Notes: generated by a model from the letters alone, not told the origin. DNA of 64,000 nt from Superficieibacter electus (GCF_002915575.1 NZ_PQGD01000004.1:62001-126000), one strand, 5' to 3'; positions 27,609 to 36,659 are shown, counted from the stretch's first letter. Made by a program: numbers and translations.

Positions 27609-27908
27609 TTAGAATGTATTACTGTCATCCTCAATAATACGTATCGCTTCGTTTACTGCCGCAACTTCACCAAATATTGCCAGCGTCGTAATATGTTGCG
27701 GGCAACTACCAAAGATTTCTGATACCGCAACATTGGCGCTTTTGCTGGCCCGGTCAGCAAAAAAGTAAAGATCCGGAACGGGCAGCATAATCAATCCGAT
27801 GGCATCAATGCGGAACCTGTCCAGCCGATTACGAGACTCCGAGGGCATGCGCCGCTTCAGCATCGCCAGCGTTTCCGGCGTCGGGGCGTTGATAATGCGT
27901 GTTTTCAT
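27609..27908 (-). CDS. PduU/EutS/GrpU-like BMC shell protein
   Basis: 99 residues, circularly permuted-looking BMC domain (RFRIDAIGLIMLPVPDLYFF, then ASKSANVAVSEIFGSCPQHI and TTLAIFGEVAAVNEAIRIIE). In position and size it resembles GrpU of glycyl-radical microcompartments, a hexamer described with a 4Fe-4S site at its pore; the single Cys in FGSCPQH is the candidate ligand. It lies between the PduP-like and dehydratase genes. The GrpU assignment is from memory of the family, not a search. Confidence 0.75.
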   Translation of the reverse strand: MKTRIINAPTPETLAMLKRRMPSESRNRLDRFRIDAIGLIMLPVPDLYFFADRASKSANVAVSEIFGSCPQHITTLAIFGEVAAVNEAIRIIEDDSNTF

Positions 27909-27933
27909 CTTAAGATCACCTGTTCCGCTTAAC

Positions 27934-29442
27934 TCAGCGAATATTCAGTGCTTCAACCATCACGCACCGGCGATGTCTGGCAAAGGTGCGTGCCGACGTA
28001 AGCCCTTCACCGGTTGGACCGGCTATAGTGAAGGTGGCATGGCCTTCGCCGCCGACGCCAATCCCGGCGTAGGACGGGCCGTTTTTGACAAAAATCGTGG
28101 TCTGGATCAGGCGCGCCATCCGGGTGAGTTTTTCAACGTTGGTTGAATGCATCATCGCGGTGTGCCGATTGCCATGTTCCACTTTGACCGCCAGATCGAT
28201 GGCTTCATCAACGTTTTCGACTCGTACCACCGGCAGGATCGGCATCATCAATTCATGCACCACGAAAGGATGATCGCGTTCCGTTTCAATCAGGATGACT
28301 TTCACCTCTTCCGGCGCGTCGATACCGATTTTTTGCAGGATATAGCGGGCATTTTTACCAACAAAGGCGGTATTCGGGCCGGTACCTTTTTCATTCAGCA
28401 CCAGGGATTGCAACTGCTGAATATGCTGTTTATCGCACAGCAGCAGTGCGCCGCTTTTTTTCATACAGTGGATAAGATAATCCGCCACGTCGTTAACAAC
28501 GATGACCTCTTTCTCAGCCACGCAGGGCAGGTTATTGTCAAAACTACAGCCGTTGATAATGTCTCTGGCTGCTTTCTCAATATTGGCCGTTTCGTCTACG
28601 ACGGCTGGCGGGTTACCTGCCCCTGCGCCTATCGCTTTTTTGCCTGACGACATCACGGTTTTAACAATCGCCGGCCCGCCTGTTGCCACCAGCATATTAA
28701 CGCGCGGATCGTTAATTAAAGCGTTGGTATTATCGATGGACGGTTTGCTGACGGTCACCACCAGGTTCGCCGGGGCCCCAAGTTGCGCCAGCCGCTGATT
28801 AATCAGAGCCACACAGTGCAGGGAGACGTTACGTGAGCGCGGGTGCGGGCTGAAAATGACAGTATTCCCCGCCGCCAGCATACCGATGGAATTGTTGATG
28901 ATGGTTTCTGTCGGATTGGTGGTAGGGGTAATGGAGCCAATCACGCCAAACGCCGAATATTCCGTTAGCGTCAGGCCGTTATCGCCGCTTTGCGCACAGG
29001 TTAATAAATCCTCCACGCCCGGTGTTTTTTGCGCGGCAACCCGGTTTTTCACCAGCTTATCGGCGTAATTCCCCATCCCGGTTTCTTCTACCGCCATGCG
29101 CGATATGGTCTGCAAAACCTCTTCCTGAAGGAAAAGTTTGCGGATGCCGTCAATAAAGCTGGCCCGATCCTGCATGGTGCAGTGACGGTACTGGATTTGT
29201 GCCTGCTTCGCGGCGGCAATGGCCTCATCCATAGTGGCAAATGCCCCGTCACCCGTGGCAGGTGACGCGCCGGGGGCGCTGCTTTGACGGCCTGCCAGCA
29301 CGCTGGCGACAATCGCCTCGATACTGTCGCGATCGGGCGTTGTCACAGCCGCCGATGCGCTTTGGACGGCGGTCTCAGGCGAGGTTTTGCTGTATTTACT
29401 CAGCACGCGCGAGACGGCCTGAGTAATTTCAATATCATTCAT
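27934..29442 (-). CDS. pduP: CoA-acylating propionaldehyde dehydrogenase (PduP-like)
   Basis: Oxidises the aldehyde made by the dehydratase to acyl-CoA with NAD+. 502 residues: N-terminal amphipathic helix (ITQAVSRVLSKYS) that should serve as an encapsulation peptide, a Ser/Ala/Pro-rich linker of about 40 residues, then the ALDH fold with catalytic Cys in NNLPCVAEKE and GxGxG-like nucleotide motif. The alternative EutE/AdhE assignment is less likely given the linker and locus. 26 bases precede the GrpU-like gene. Confidence 0.92.
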   Translation of the reverse strand: MNDIEITQAVSRVLSKYSKTSPETAVQSASAAVTTPDRDSIEAIVASVLAGRQSSAPGASPATGDGAFATMDEAIAAAKQAQIQYRHCTMQDRASFIDGIRKLFLQEEVLQTISRMAVEETGMGNYADKLVKNRVAAQKTPGVEDLLTCAQSGDNGLTLTEYSAFGVIGSITPTTNPTETIINNSIGMLAAGNTVIFSPHPRSRNVSLHCVALINQRLAQLGAPANLVVTVSKPSIDNTNALINDPRVNMLVATGGPAIVKTVMSSGKKAIGAGAGNPPAVVDETANIEKAARDIINGCSFDNNLPCVAEKEVIVVNDVADYLIHCMKKSGALLLCDKQHIQQLQSLVLNEKGTGPNTAFVGKNARYILQKIGIDAPEEVKVILIETERDHPFVVHELMMPILPVVRVENVDEAIDLAVKVEHGNRHTAMMHSTNVEKLTRMARLIQTTIFVKNGPSYAGIGVGGEGHATFTIAGPTGEGLTSARTFARHRRCVMVEALNIR

Positions 29443-29491
29443 GCTATTTATTCCTTACTTCACATCGCGTCTGGCGCATGGCGGCAGGCCA

Positions 29492-30277
29492 TTAAATGTA
29501 GGGCGTGGTCGTCGATTTAATCGGCGTAGGATCTAAGGTGGACAACAGTTGCAGCCCCACATCCCTTGCCGCAATGACGGCCTGGCGTACCGCGCCGGAA
29601 TCGCCCGCGAAGGTAAAGATCACTTCGTTACTGAAGCTGGTGCCTTTACCGGGGCTGGCATAGCCGACCGGATCGACAACCGCCGCTTTGGCTGCCGCAT
29701 CGGCAACCACGATACCGATCGCCGCCGGGCAGGCGCAGGTCATGCCGAACGCTTTGCCTAACGGCGCGTCGAAGGCTTTATTGAGTGCATAGCTGGCGCG
29801 GGCAGTGTACTGGAACTCCAGATGACCGGCCGGGGAGCCATAGACGTCGCCCATGGTTCGTTCAATTTCCGCAAGCGCCACTTCAATTGCCCGGCGCACG
29901 TCGGAGACATCGGCAGCGCCAAAAACAATCATGCAGCCGTGGCCGCCGCCGCCTTCGGTGTCGCGGGCAAGCTCAATGGCGAGGATCTCGCTATTGGTGG
30001 CTTTAATGGCTTCGTCTGCAGCGAAAATATGCGGGCCAGCACCTGTGCGGGCACCAAGAATACCGATTGAGCGATATTTCTTGTCGATATTCATCACTTC
30101 ATGTAATTGATGATCGACATTGGCAATAACCAGCCCAATAGTATGACCGAGGGCGGTGCCGACAAATTCTGTTAAACCACAGCCGGTAAAACTGGCGGCG
30201 GTTTTATTATTTGTAGTGCTGCCGGTCTGTTTATTCATTACTTCAGATATAATCTGTTCAACAAGATTATCTCTCAT
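29492..30277 (-). CDS. pduB: Tandem-BMC shell protein (PduB-like)
   Basis: 261 residues with two BMC domains in tandem (BMC-T), which form a trimeric tile with a central pore. N-terminal amphipathic stretch NLVEQIISEVMNKQ, the part of PduB known to link shell and core. First domain contains the conserved ILGARTGAGPHIFAADEA segment, second domain GMTCACPAAIGIVVADAAAK. 21 bases separate it from the PduA-like gene. Confidence 0.93.
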   Translation of the reverse strand: MRDNLVEQIISEVMNKQTGSTTNNKTAASFTGCGLTEFVGTALGHTIGLVIANVDHQLHEVMNIDKKYRSIGILGARTGAGPHIFAADEAIKATNSEILAIELARDTEGGGGHGCMIVFGAADVSDVRRAIEVALAEIERTMGDVYGSPAGHLEFQYTARASYALNKAFDAPLGKAFGMTCACPAAIGIVVADAAAKAAVVDPVGYASPGKGTSFSNEVIFTFAGDSGAVRQAVIAARDVGLQLLSTLDPTPIKSTTTPYI

Positions 30278-30298
30278 GGTCAGTATCCTCAGTCTTTA

Positions 30299-30580
30299 TT
30301 AACTGACAGCTTTCGGCAGGATTTTTTCCACTTCGATATGCGGGCGTGGAATAACATGTACGGAAACCAGTTCACCCACTTTCGTTGCTGCCGCCGAGCC
30401 TGCGTCAGTCGCAGCTTTCACGGCACCAACGTCGCCGCGGACCATAACGGTGACCAGCCCGGAACCAATTTTTTCATAGCCGACCAGCATCACGTTTGCG
30501 GATTTAACCATGGTATCTGCGGCTTCAATTGCGGAGACCAGACCTTTTGTTTCAACCATACCTAATGCTTCTTGTTGCAT
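30299..30580 (-). CDS. pduA: BMC-H shell protein (PduA-like)
   Basis: 93 residues, a plain single BMC domain ([49 protein letters not shown]). Forms the major hexameric shell tile whose pore passes the diol. First gene of a minus-strand unit that runs through PduB, PduP, GrpU-like, dehydratase, activase and the membrane protein. The 189 bases upstream (30581-30769) are AT-rich with no gene and should hold a promoter. Confidence 0.93.
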   Translation of the reverse strand: MQQEALGMVETKGLVSAIEAADTMVKSANVMLVGYEKIGSGLVTVMVRGDVGAVKAATDAGSAAATKVGELVSVHVIPRPHIEVEKILPKAVS

Positions 30581-30769
30581 AGTAACCTCAATATTTCCAG
30601 GTAAGAGTAAAAGCCAGTAATGAAATAACCAGACACGGGTTAATCCATCTACATCATTAATTTATGCACTACGATATTATTGCCCGGAGGACAAAATGTT
30701 TTGCTCGTCAGAGAGACTTTCTTGTTTTCCACTATCGTGACGGACAATAAAATCCTGTCTGTGATCGCA
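30581..30769 (-). promoter_or_regulatory. Gap between ackA stop and pduA start, probable internal promoter
   Basis: 189 AT-rich bases inside an otherwise tightly packed operon, between the AckA stop and the PduA start. The PduA unit presumably has its own promoter here. I see no clean sigma-70 hexamer pair and cannot place a response-regulator box. Confidence 0.4.
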
Positions 30770-31984
30770 TTAACTCAGCGCCCCGGCCAGGGAGGAAGCA
30801 ATGGCCGCGGCATCCTCGGCAATCATCTTTTCTTCATTCGTCGGGATGACGGCGACAAGCGGCGAGCCGGGCAGGGAAATCACCCCGTCGCGACCGCTAT
30901 ACAGGTAGTCATTTTTTTTGCAGTCGAGCTTAACGCCGAAGATCGCCAGCTTTTGCGCCGTTAGCTCGCGTACCAGCGCAGAATTCTCCCCGATCCCGCC
31001 GGTGAAAATCAGCGCATCAAAGCGATGTAGCGAAGCAAGATGCGCGCCAATATGCCGGGCCAGACGGTGGACCATAACGTCAATCGCCAGCGCAGCGCGT
31101 GCATCGCCCTGGCTGCGCGCCTCCTGCAACGTGCGGCAGTCGCTGGAAAGGCCGGAAATCCCCAGCAGGCCGGATTCGTTATTCGCCATTTTATACACTG
31201 CCTCAATAGACTGCTCGCTGCAGCGGGCAATATAGGCGGCGGCACCAAAATCCAGATCGCCGCAGCGCGTGCCCATCACCAGCCCTTCAAGCGGCGTCAT
31301 GCCCATCGAGGTATCCACGCTGACGCCATTTTTTACCGCGCAAACGGAGGAACCATTACCAAGATGGGCGACAATAATGCCGTGGTTGCACGGATCGAGA
31401 TCGAGGCGTTTAACCGCTTCCGCCGCTATAAACCGGTGCGAGGTGCCGTGAAATCCGTAGCGTCTGACCTGATGGCGTTGTTGATATTCCAGCGGGATCG
31501 CATAGGTGTATGCTGCCGGCGGCAGGGTCTGATGAAAGGCGGTGTCAAAGACCGCCACCTGCGGCAGATGCGGCAACAGCGTTATGGCCGCATTAATGCC
31601 GGTCAGGTTTGCCGGGTTATGCAGCGGAGCCAGGGCGGAGAGTTCACGGATGCGGGCAATAACCGGCGCATCAATCAGCACCGATTGCTGGAAATCACTG
31701 CCGCCGTGGGCAACCCGGTGCCCAATAGCGCAAAGACGCGGCAGAAGTGCCATCGCTTCGAGCTTTGCAAATAACTGACTGAGCGCATGATGATGCGAGG
31801 ACTCAGCGAGCGCCAGGGTGGTTTTATGCCCGGCGCTGTCTTTAAACGTGATACACGCTTCTGCCAGCCCCAGTTTCTCGGCGAGACCGGAGAGAAGCGG
31901 CATTTCTTCATCACGCGGGATCACCGAGAACTTAAGTGAAGATGAACCACAGTTAATAACCAGAACCAGTGAAGCTAACGACAT
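30770..31984 (-). CDS. Acetate/propionate kinase (AckA/PduW/TdcD family)
   Basis: Converts acyl phosphate and ADP to carboxylate and ATP, the energy-yielding end of the pathway. 404 residues from ATG 31984 (AGGGG ahead; an earlier frame extension of nine codons is not used). Phosphate-binding VLVINCGSSSLKFSV, RYGFHGTSHRF and the GLVMGTRCGDLD signature are present, as are the late FTGGIGENSALVR and the C-terminal VIPTNEE motif. In other GRM3 loci this gene is also part of the cluster. Confidence 0.93.
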   Translation of the reverse strand: MSLASLVLVINCGSSSLKFSVIPRDEEMPLLSGLAEKLGLAEACITFKDSAGHKTTLALAESSHHHALSQLFAKLEAMALLPRLCAIGHRVAHGGSDFQQSVLIDAPVIARIRELSALAPLHNPANLTGINAAITLLPHLPQVAVFDTAFHQTLPPAAYTYAIPLEYQQRHQVRRYGFHGTSHRFIAAEAVKRLDLDPCNHGIIVAHLGNGSSVCAVKNGVSVDTSMGMTPLEGLVMGTRCGDLDFGAAAYIARCSEQSIEAVYKMANNESGLLGISGLSSDCRTLQEARSQGDARAALAIDVMVHRLARHIGAHLASLHRFDALIFTGGIGENSALVRELTAQKLAIFGVKLDCKKNDYLYSGRDGVISLPGSPLVAVIPTNEEKMIAEDAAAIASSLAGALS

Positions 31985-32011
31985 AACGACCCCTGCCCGT
32001 AGTAAGCGCAA

Positions 32012-32512
32012 TTATTGAAAAGCGGTAAGTGAAAAGTGTTCCTGACTAAAGCGCTGTAACGCGGCGCTGGCGATAGCGATATCCTGCTCTACACTGCCGC
32101 CACTGATGCCGATGCCGCCTAACAGCACGCCTGCAGACCAGCAGGGTAATCCTCCGCCAAAACAGCAAATTCCTGCTTCATGCTGTAACCCGTAAAGGCT
32201 GGCACCCGGCTGGACTTCTTTCGCCAGATGATGAGTCGCCATTTTAAGCGCCACGGCGGTCCAGGCCTTTTGTCCGGCCAGCGTATGAGCAATCAGCAAC
32301 GCGTTGTCCATGCTGAAGAAATAGCGCTGATGCCCACCGGCATCGACAAGACTAAATACAATGGGCACATCGCAGGCGTCTGCCGCCTCTTGCGCGTAGT
32401 GTGCCAGCGATGCAGCATCTGCCAGACTGAGCGACAACTGACGTGGCGACAGCTGACGCGAGATGGCGTCCCTGATACGTCGATGAAGTTCGGCATCGGA
32501 CTCGTGGTGCAT
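32012..32512 (-). CDS. GlcG/PduO-C (HbpS)-like microcompartment protein
   Basis: 166 residues from ATG 32512 (GGGAG site; upstream 11 codons not used). Heme-binding GlcG/HbpS/PduO C-terminal fold (LSLADAASLAHYAQEAADA, VFSLVDAGGHQRYFF, AGVLLGGIGISGGSVEQD). It carries an N-terminal helix (DAELHRRIRDAISRQL) that may be an encapsulation peptide. Members bind heme or cofactors; function in GRMs is unknown. Confidence 0.8.
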   Translation of the reverse strand: MHHESDAELHRRIRDAISRQLSPRQLSLSLADAASLAHYAQEAADACDVPIVFSLVDAGGHQRYFFSMDNALLIAHTLAGQKAWTAVALKMATHHLAKEVQPGASLYGLQHEAGICCFGGGLPCWSAGVLLGGIGISGGSVEQDIAIASAALQRFSQEHFSLTAFQ

Positions 32513-32534
32513 GATGTTCTCCCTCAAGCCAGGT

Positions 32535-32807
32535 TTACTGGTCACTCAGGTCAACGGAATCAACGATACCCACGATCGATGCATCAATGACCGAGTGCTC
32601 TTTACTGTTGCTCATGCGTGCCGAACTGCCGGTGGTGACGATGACGATTTCACCGTTGCCTGCCCCGACAAAATCGACGGCAACCTGGGCGGTCCCCGTG
32701 GGCTGATAGCGCTCATCCAGCCGGGCAACAATCAACAGTTTTGCCCCATTAAGCGAGGCGTGTTTGGTGGTGGAGACGAGCGCGCCGGTGACCTTTGCCA
32801 GATACAT
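32535..32807 (-). CDS. pduN: BMC vertex protein (PduN/EutN/CcmL family)
   Basis: 90 residues, BMC-P: MYLAKVTGALVSTTKHASL, GAKLLIVARL, FVGAGNGEIVIVTTGSSAR and a C-terminal IVGIVDSVD. Forms pentamers that close the twelve vertices of the shell. Its stop is 22 bases before the GlcG-like gene start, and 2 bases follow the flavoprotein-like gene, so it is translationally packed. Confidence 0.93.
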   Translation of the reverse strand: MYLAKVTGALVSTTKHASLNGAKLLIVARLDERYQPTGTAQVAVDFVGAGNGEIVIVTTGSSARMSNSKEHSVIDASIVGIVDSVDLSDQ

Positions 32808-32809
32808 AC

Positions 32810-33511
32810 TTACTCCTCAGGACGCTGAATGATAGAAAGGCCCCTGGCCCGGATCTCATCGCGGGCGGCGGGAGTAATCAGGGTGTTATGGCCAATACGA
32901 ATGACGTCGCGGGCGGCGTGCTGTCGCACATCGCTCAGCGTCAGCAAACGCTTTTGATGGCTGACGGGCGTTGCCTGGCCGAGGACCGTACAGCCATACT
33001 CCGCCAGTGTCGCGGCATAATTCATAAGCCGGGTCCGCAGGGCAGGCGCAAATTGCGCGCTGGCATCATGGTTCAGCGTGACGATGACCTGTTTATTACG
33101 TGCCAGGGCGAAGAATACCCAGCGGCATACCCGATTATCGCTAATGCTGAGGGCAATTTTGCTCAGGCTATTGGTGGAGAGTGCAGGCAGATACAGACCC
33201 CAGTCGTTTTCGTCGCGATGGTCAGGCTCGCGGTCATCACACAGCACGTTGATGCCACGCTGCGTTAACGCTTGCAGACAGGCTGCCTGCAGCGCGGATT
33301 GCGAGGCGCTCCAGGAAAACGTCAGTCGCAAGGCATAGCCGTTGTCAGTCAGGGCCGTCAGGCACTTCAGCGTGGCCGGTAGCGTCGTGAGATCGTCTCC
33401 GCTGATGACCACGCGCATGACTTTCCCGGGAGCCTGTAACAGCGCCTGGCGACGCGCCAACAGCTCGTCAATAATGGTATCCAGCAGTCGCGACAGAGTA
33501 TGCTGATCCAT
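32810..33511 (-). CDS. Flavoprotein-fold BMC-associated protein (PduM/EutX-like)
   Basis: 233 residues from ATG 33511 (GAGGAAA site). The N-terminal amphipathic helix LSRLLDTIIDELLARR looks like an encapsulation peptide. The centre (VVISGDD; DWGLYLPALSTNSLSKIALS; SDNRVCRWVFFALARNKQVI) has the flavoprotein (UbiX/Dfp-like) pattern, and the tail (ITPAARDEIRARGLSIIQR) is like PduM-type proteins. Function unknown; a structural or flavin-linked role is possible. Confidence 0.65.
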   Translation of the reverse strand: MDQHTLSRLLDTIIDELLARRQALLQAPGKVMRVVISGDDLTTLPATLKCLTALTDNGYALRLTFSWSASQSALQAACLQALTQRGINVLCDDREPDHRDENDWGLYLPALSTNSLSKIALSISDNRVCRWVFFALARNKQVIVTLNHDASAQFAPALRTRLMNYAATLAEYGCTVLGQATPVSHQKRLLTLSDVRQHAARDVIRIGHNTLITPAARDEIRARGLSIIQRPEE

Positions 33512-33519
33512 GATTTTCC

Positions 33520-34206
33520 TCAGTAGTCCTGCCGGTCTGATGCGCTCACTCGCGTCACGCAATCGCCGTTACGCAGGCCGAAGCCGTTGGCTTCTTCAAC
33601 ATCGATATGCATTTCCAGTACCGCATCGGCGCTGACGCGGACCACCACGTGACTCAGGATACCGCCCCGGTGACCATCAATACGCACATCGATTTCCATG
33701 CCGTCACGCAGCGCAAAACGCTCTGCTTGCGCCGGAGAAATATGGATATGCCGCCAGGCCACAATTGCCCCGTCGGTTTTCAACACCCGCCCGTAGGGAC
33801 CGATGATTTCAATACCCGGCGAGTTCTCCAGGTCGCCGGACATCCGCACCGGGGCCTTAACGCCCAGAACGAAACCGTCAGAGACGGAAATCTCAATTTG
33901 CGTGGCGCTGCGTAAGGGACCCAACACCCGCACTTTTTGCAGTTCACCTTTAGGACCGCGCAGCGTCACCGTTTCTTCGGCGGCATACTGACCGGGTTGT
34001 TTGACGGCTTTCATCCGCGTCAGGGTCGAGCCATGACCGAACAGCGCATCCATATCTTCACGGCTTAAATGGACGTGACGATTGGAGATGCCCACGGGGA
34101 TACTCAGCGTCGGCGAGGAGTGTGTCTCGGCGAGATCTTTATGTGCGGCCAGTTCCTGAAGAATTTGTTGGGTGATCCATTCGGCTTGTTGCTGGTTGTA
34201 ATTCAT
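33520..34206 (-). CDS. pduL: Phosphotransacylase PduL
   Basis: Turns acyl-CoA and phosphate into acyl phosphate and recycles CoA inside the shell. 228 residues: N-terminal encapsulation helix (QAEWITQQILQELAA), then two PduL beta-barrel repeats with the conserved metal His residues in ISNRHVHLSRED and AWRHIHISPAQAERFAL, and a third His in EMHIDVEEANGF. No relation to Pta. Eight bases upstream of the flavoprotein-like gene. Confidence 0.95.
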   Translation of the reverse strand: MNYNQQQAEWITQQILQELAAHKDLAETHSSPTLSIPVGISNRHVHLSREDMDALFGHGSTLTRMKAVKQPGQYAAEETVTLRGPKGELQKVRVLGPLRSATQIEISVSDGFVLGVKAPVRMSGDLENSPGIEIIGPYGRVLKTDGAIVAWRHIHISPAQAERFALRDGMEIDVRIDGHRGGILSHVVVRVSADAVLEMHIDVEEANGFGLRNGDCVTRVSASDRQDY

Positions 34207-34331
34207 AACGTCAACGACCTGAAAGTGGCTAATAGAGCAAGTCTGAGAATAGGACGTCCTGCGTTTTGCTTTTTGCCCTCACGCAGGACTTTTTTTACCG
34301 TGCGGAAAATCCAGGACAAACCTGTCCAGAT

Positions 34332-35447
34332 TCAGCCAGCAATACGGGTTAATAAACGGTCGATATCCGCCGGAAGCGGAATACAGGGATTAGATGTGGT
34401 ACAGCCGTCTGCCAGTGCTGCGGCAATCAGCGGCTGGCGTAATGCTTCAAAGGCAGACCTCTCCACCGACAGTTCTGCCAGCGTAGCGGGGATACCAAAA
34501 TGACGGTTCATGGCATGCAAGCGCCCGATAAGCTCACGCAATGTCTGCTGCGGCGTGGCCGCCTGAAGATCCATAATCGTCGCGCACTTCAGATAACGTT
34601 CAAAGGCGGCAGATGAACGTTCTGCATTGTATTCAATGACTAACGGCAGCAGCATGGCATTAATTTTGCCATGAGGAATATGCAGCATGCCGCCAATCGC
34701 ATGGGCCATACCGTGTACCAGCCCCAGTCCGGCGGAATTAAAGGCCATCCCTGCCATACAGGAGGCGTTATGCATATGTGCGCGGGCATCGAGGTTTTTT
34801 TCATCCGTAAATACGACGGGCAGAAAGTGCCAGACCAGGGCGATGGCTTTCTCCGCCAGCGCATCGCTAAAGTCGTTAGCACCATCAGAGACCAGCGCCT
34901 CAATTGCATGGGTCAGAACGTCCATACCGGTATCGACCGCCACCTGGCGCGGGACTGATAACACCAGATGTGGATCGAGAATGGCGCAGTTCGGCACCAG
35001 TTTTTCGTCAATAAGCGGATATTTACGCCCATTCTCAGGATCGGAAATAATAGCGTAGGCGGTAACTTCCGAACCGGAGCCGCTGGTGGTTGGAATCGCA
35101 ATCAGCTCTATTGCATGGTCAGGGAAATATTCTTCAAGCGTGACCTTAATTCCTTTCGCTGCATCCAGCGAGGAGCCCCCGCCCAGCGCGATAATCGCAT
35201 CCGGTTTGAAGGTCTTAAACTGGGATGCGCCAGCGTGCAAAATATCAATACTGGGATCGGGCGTAACCTCACTGAAAATAGACACGCAAGCCTGAGGCAT
35301 TTCGTTAATCAGATAGCGTGTTTTCCCTGACGATGCCATAAAATTATCCGTGACGATCCCGACTTTTTTATGATTCAAACGACGCAACGTACTGATGGCG
35401 TCTTCGCCAAAGTGGACATCAGGAATGGAAAAGAAATAGCTCGCCAT
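34332..35447 (-). CDS. pduQ: Iron-containing alcohol dehydrogenase (PduQ-like)
   Basis: Reduces the aldehyde to 1-propanol (or other alcohol) and regenerates NAD+ inside the shell. 371 residues, class III Fe-ADH: IALGGGSSLDAAKG nucleotide loop and metal ligands in VDTGMDVLTHAIEALVS and the HGMAHAIGGMLHIPHGKINA segment (His triad). It is the first gene of the distal unit (pduQ, pduL, flavoprotein-like, pduN, GlcG-like, ackA), and a 125-base gap precedes pduL. Confidence 0.92.
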   Translation of the reverse strand: MASYFFSIPDVHFGEDAISTLRRLNHKKVGIVTDNFMASSGKTRYLINEMPQACVSIFSEVTPDPSIDILHAGASQFKTFKPDAIIALGGGSSLDAAKGIKVTLEEYFPDHAIELIAIPTTSGSGSEVTAYAIISDPENGRKYPLIDEKLVPNCAILDPHLVLSVPRQVAVDTGMDVLTHAIEALVSDGANDFSDALAEKAIALVWHFLPVVFTDEKNLDARAHMHNASCMAGMAFNSAGLGLVHGMAHAIGGMLHIPHGKINAMLLPLVIEYNAERSSAAFERYLKCATIMDLQAATPQQTLRELIGRLHAMNRHFGIPATLAELSVERSAFEALRQPLIAAALADGCTTSNPCIPLPADIDRLLTRIAG

Positions 35448-35703
35448 CGATTAACAACCCTATCCTTAAATGAGGCGTGCCCCTGAGGGGCCGCACTGGA
35501 AAGAGGTTGCATACTGTCATGGAACCAGAAAGAAGACGCTGGCTCTGCTTGTGCTCCGTCAGGATTATGTTGCTGTTATCAGTGCCGGTTGACAAAAAAG
35601 TACAGTCAAAGCAGAGGAAGAGGTAATACGAAAAACGGGTAAGGCACGCCGAACTTGCCCGTTATCTGGCTTTCAACCCGAGAGGTTACAAGGCGTGGGT
35701 AAC
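35448..35703 (-). promoter_or_regulatory. Upstream region of the microcompartment operon
   Basis: 256 bases between the MlrA-like stop and the PduQ-like start, with no gene. It should hold the promoter of the distal microcompartment unit; a GCCCCTGAGGGGC palindrome at about 35478-35490 is the only strong symmetric element I see. Response-regulator or other operator sites cannot be assigned by eye. Confidence 0.45.
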
Positions 35704-36444
35704 TTAATGAGTGAGGTTACAGTCCGGACCGCAAAGCATGACCGATTTACCGTCAGCGATGCTGTCGCTGAAATGCTTTTGCATTCCCGCACTGATGCCC
35801 GCGCCGCACCACATGACATGGTGTTCATGGCGGCTGCTGATAGTGACAGGCGTGTTTGTAACCGTGGAGGATACGTCAACGCTGAATCCCTGCCCGGCCA
35901 GACGGATCGCTTCCAGCCAGATTTCATTGTCGTCTTTCACGCTTATCGCCTCAAGAAACAGAGGGATGTCTCCGCTACGGCGGGAAGAACGGGTCAACGA
36001 TCCGGCGCGCTGAACAACACACTGGTGGAAGCGGCGCAGGCGGCGTATAGCCCCGTCACGGGTATCTTCCTGCAACCAGCGATTGACTGGGCGCAGTAAT
36101 GAATTAACCACATCATTACTGGAATAATCGCGCATGATAGTGCGCACATAGCGGGACAGTGCGCGATCGGTGCCGAACTCAAGCTGCCAGAGCAACTCAC
36201 CTTTCAACGCAGACCAGCCATAAGAATGCAGTGGAAAACCTGATTGGTGGCTTTTGCGGATTTCCAGAAGTGTTGCGCCACGCGCTGTTTGGGTTTTTAC
36301 CGTACGAATGTCCTCAAGCTGCGTTTCATTCCAGCCTTCTGAAAATTCGCCTGCGCTAATCAGACCGTAGCGATACCAACGACGCAGGTTTGCAGGGTGA
36401 ATATCGGTAATGATGCAGACATAGTCCGTAGAATGGTATTTCAT
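35704..36444 (-). CDS. MlrA/YcgE-like MerR-family regulator
   Basis: 246 residues. N-terminal MerR-type HTH (ITDIHPANLRRWYRYGLISA, ETQLEDIRTVK), then a helical and B12-binding-like C-terminal domain seen in MlrA/BluR. Its C-terminal part (HVMWCGAGISAGMQKHFSD) aligns with the MlrA pattern, so the domain may not bind cobalamin. It points toward the same direction as the microcompartment operon but is upstream of it; whether it controls the locus is unknown. Confidence 0.75.
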   Translation of the reverse strand: MKYHSTDYVCIITDIHPANLRRWYRYGLISAGEFSEGWNETQLEDIRTVKTQTARGATLLEIRKSHQSGFPLHSYGWSALKGELLWQLEFGTDRALSRYVRTIMRDYSSNDVVNSLLRPVNRWLQEDTRDGAIRRLRRFHQCVVQRAGSLTRSSRRSGDIPLFLEAISVKDDNEIWLEAIRLAGQGFSVDVSSTVTNTPVTISSRHEHHVMWCGAGISAGMQKHFSDSIADGKSVMLCGPDCNLTH

Positions 36445-36659
36445 ACTCAGCCCCCTTATAAGGGATGCCGTCAGAGGATGCCAACGGCTGAAGGCTGATT
36501 ATGAGCCTTTCTGTCTAAAATTAATACAGTGGATTATGCTGATTACAAAACTTCACGCGATTTTTTGCACGTTCTGCATCAGCAGGCAGAGAAGTAGAGT
36601 GATTTAATAAAAATTACCGGGTAGTCATATTTTTTAGACAAGCGGCAGCGCTGCCATGA

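Noticed and set aside
31040-31774. 244-codon plus-strand frame over ackA
   Set aside because: Antisense shadow; ackA motifs are clear on the other strand.
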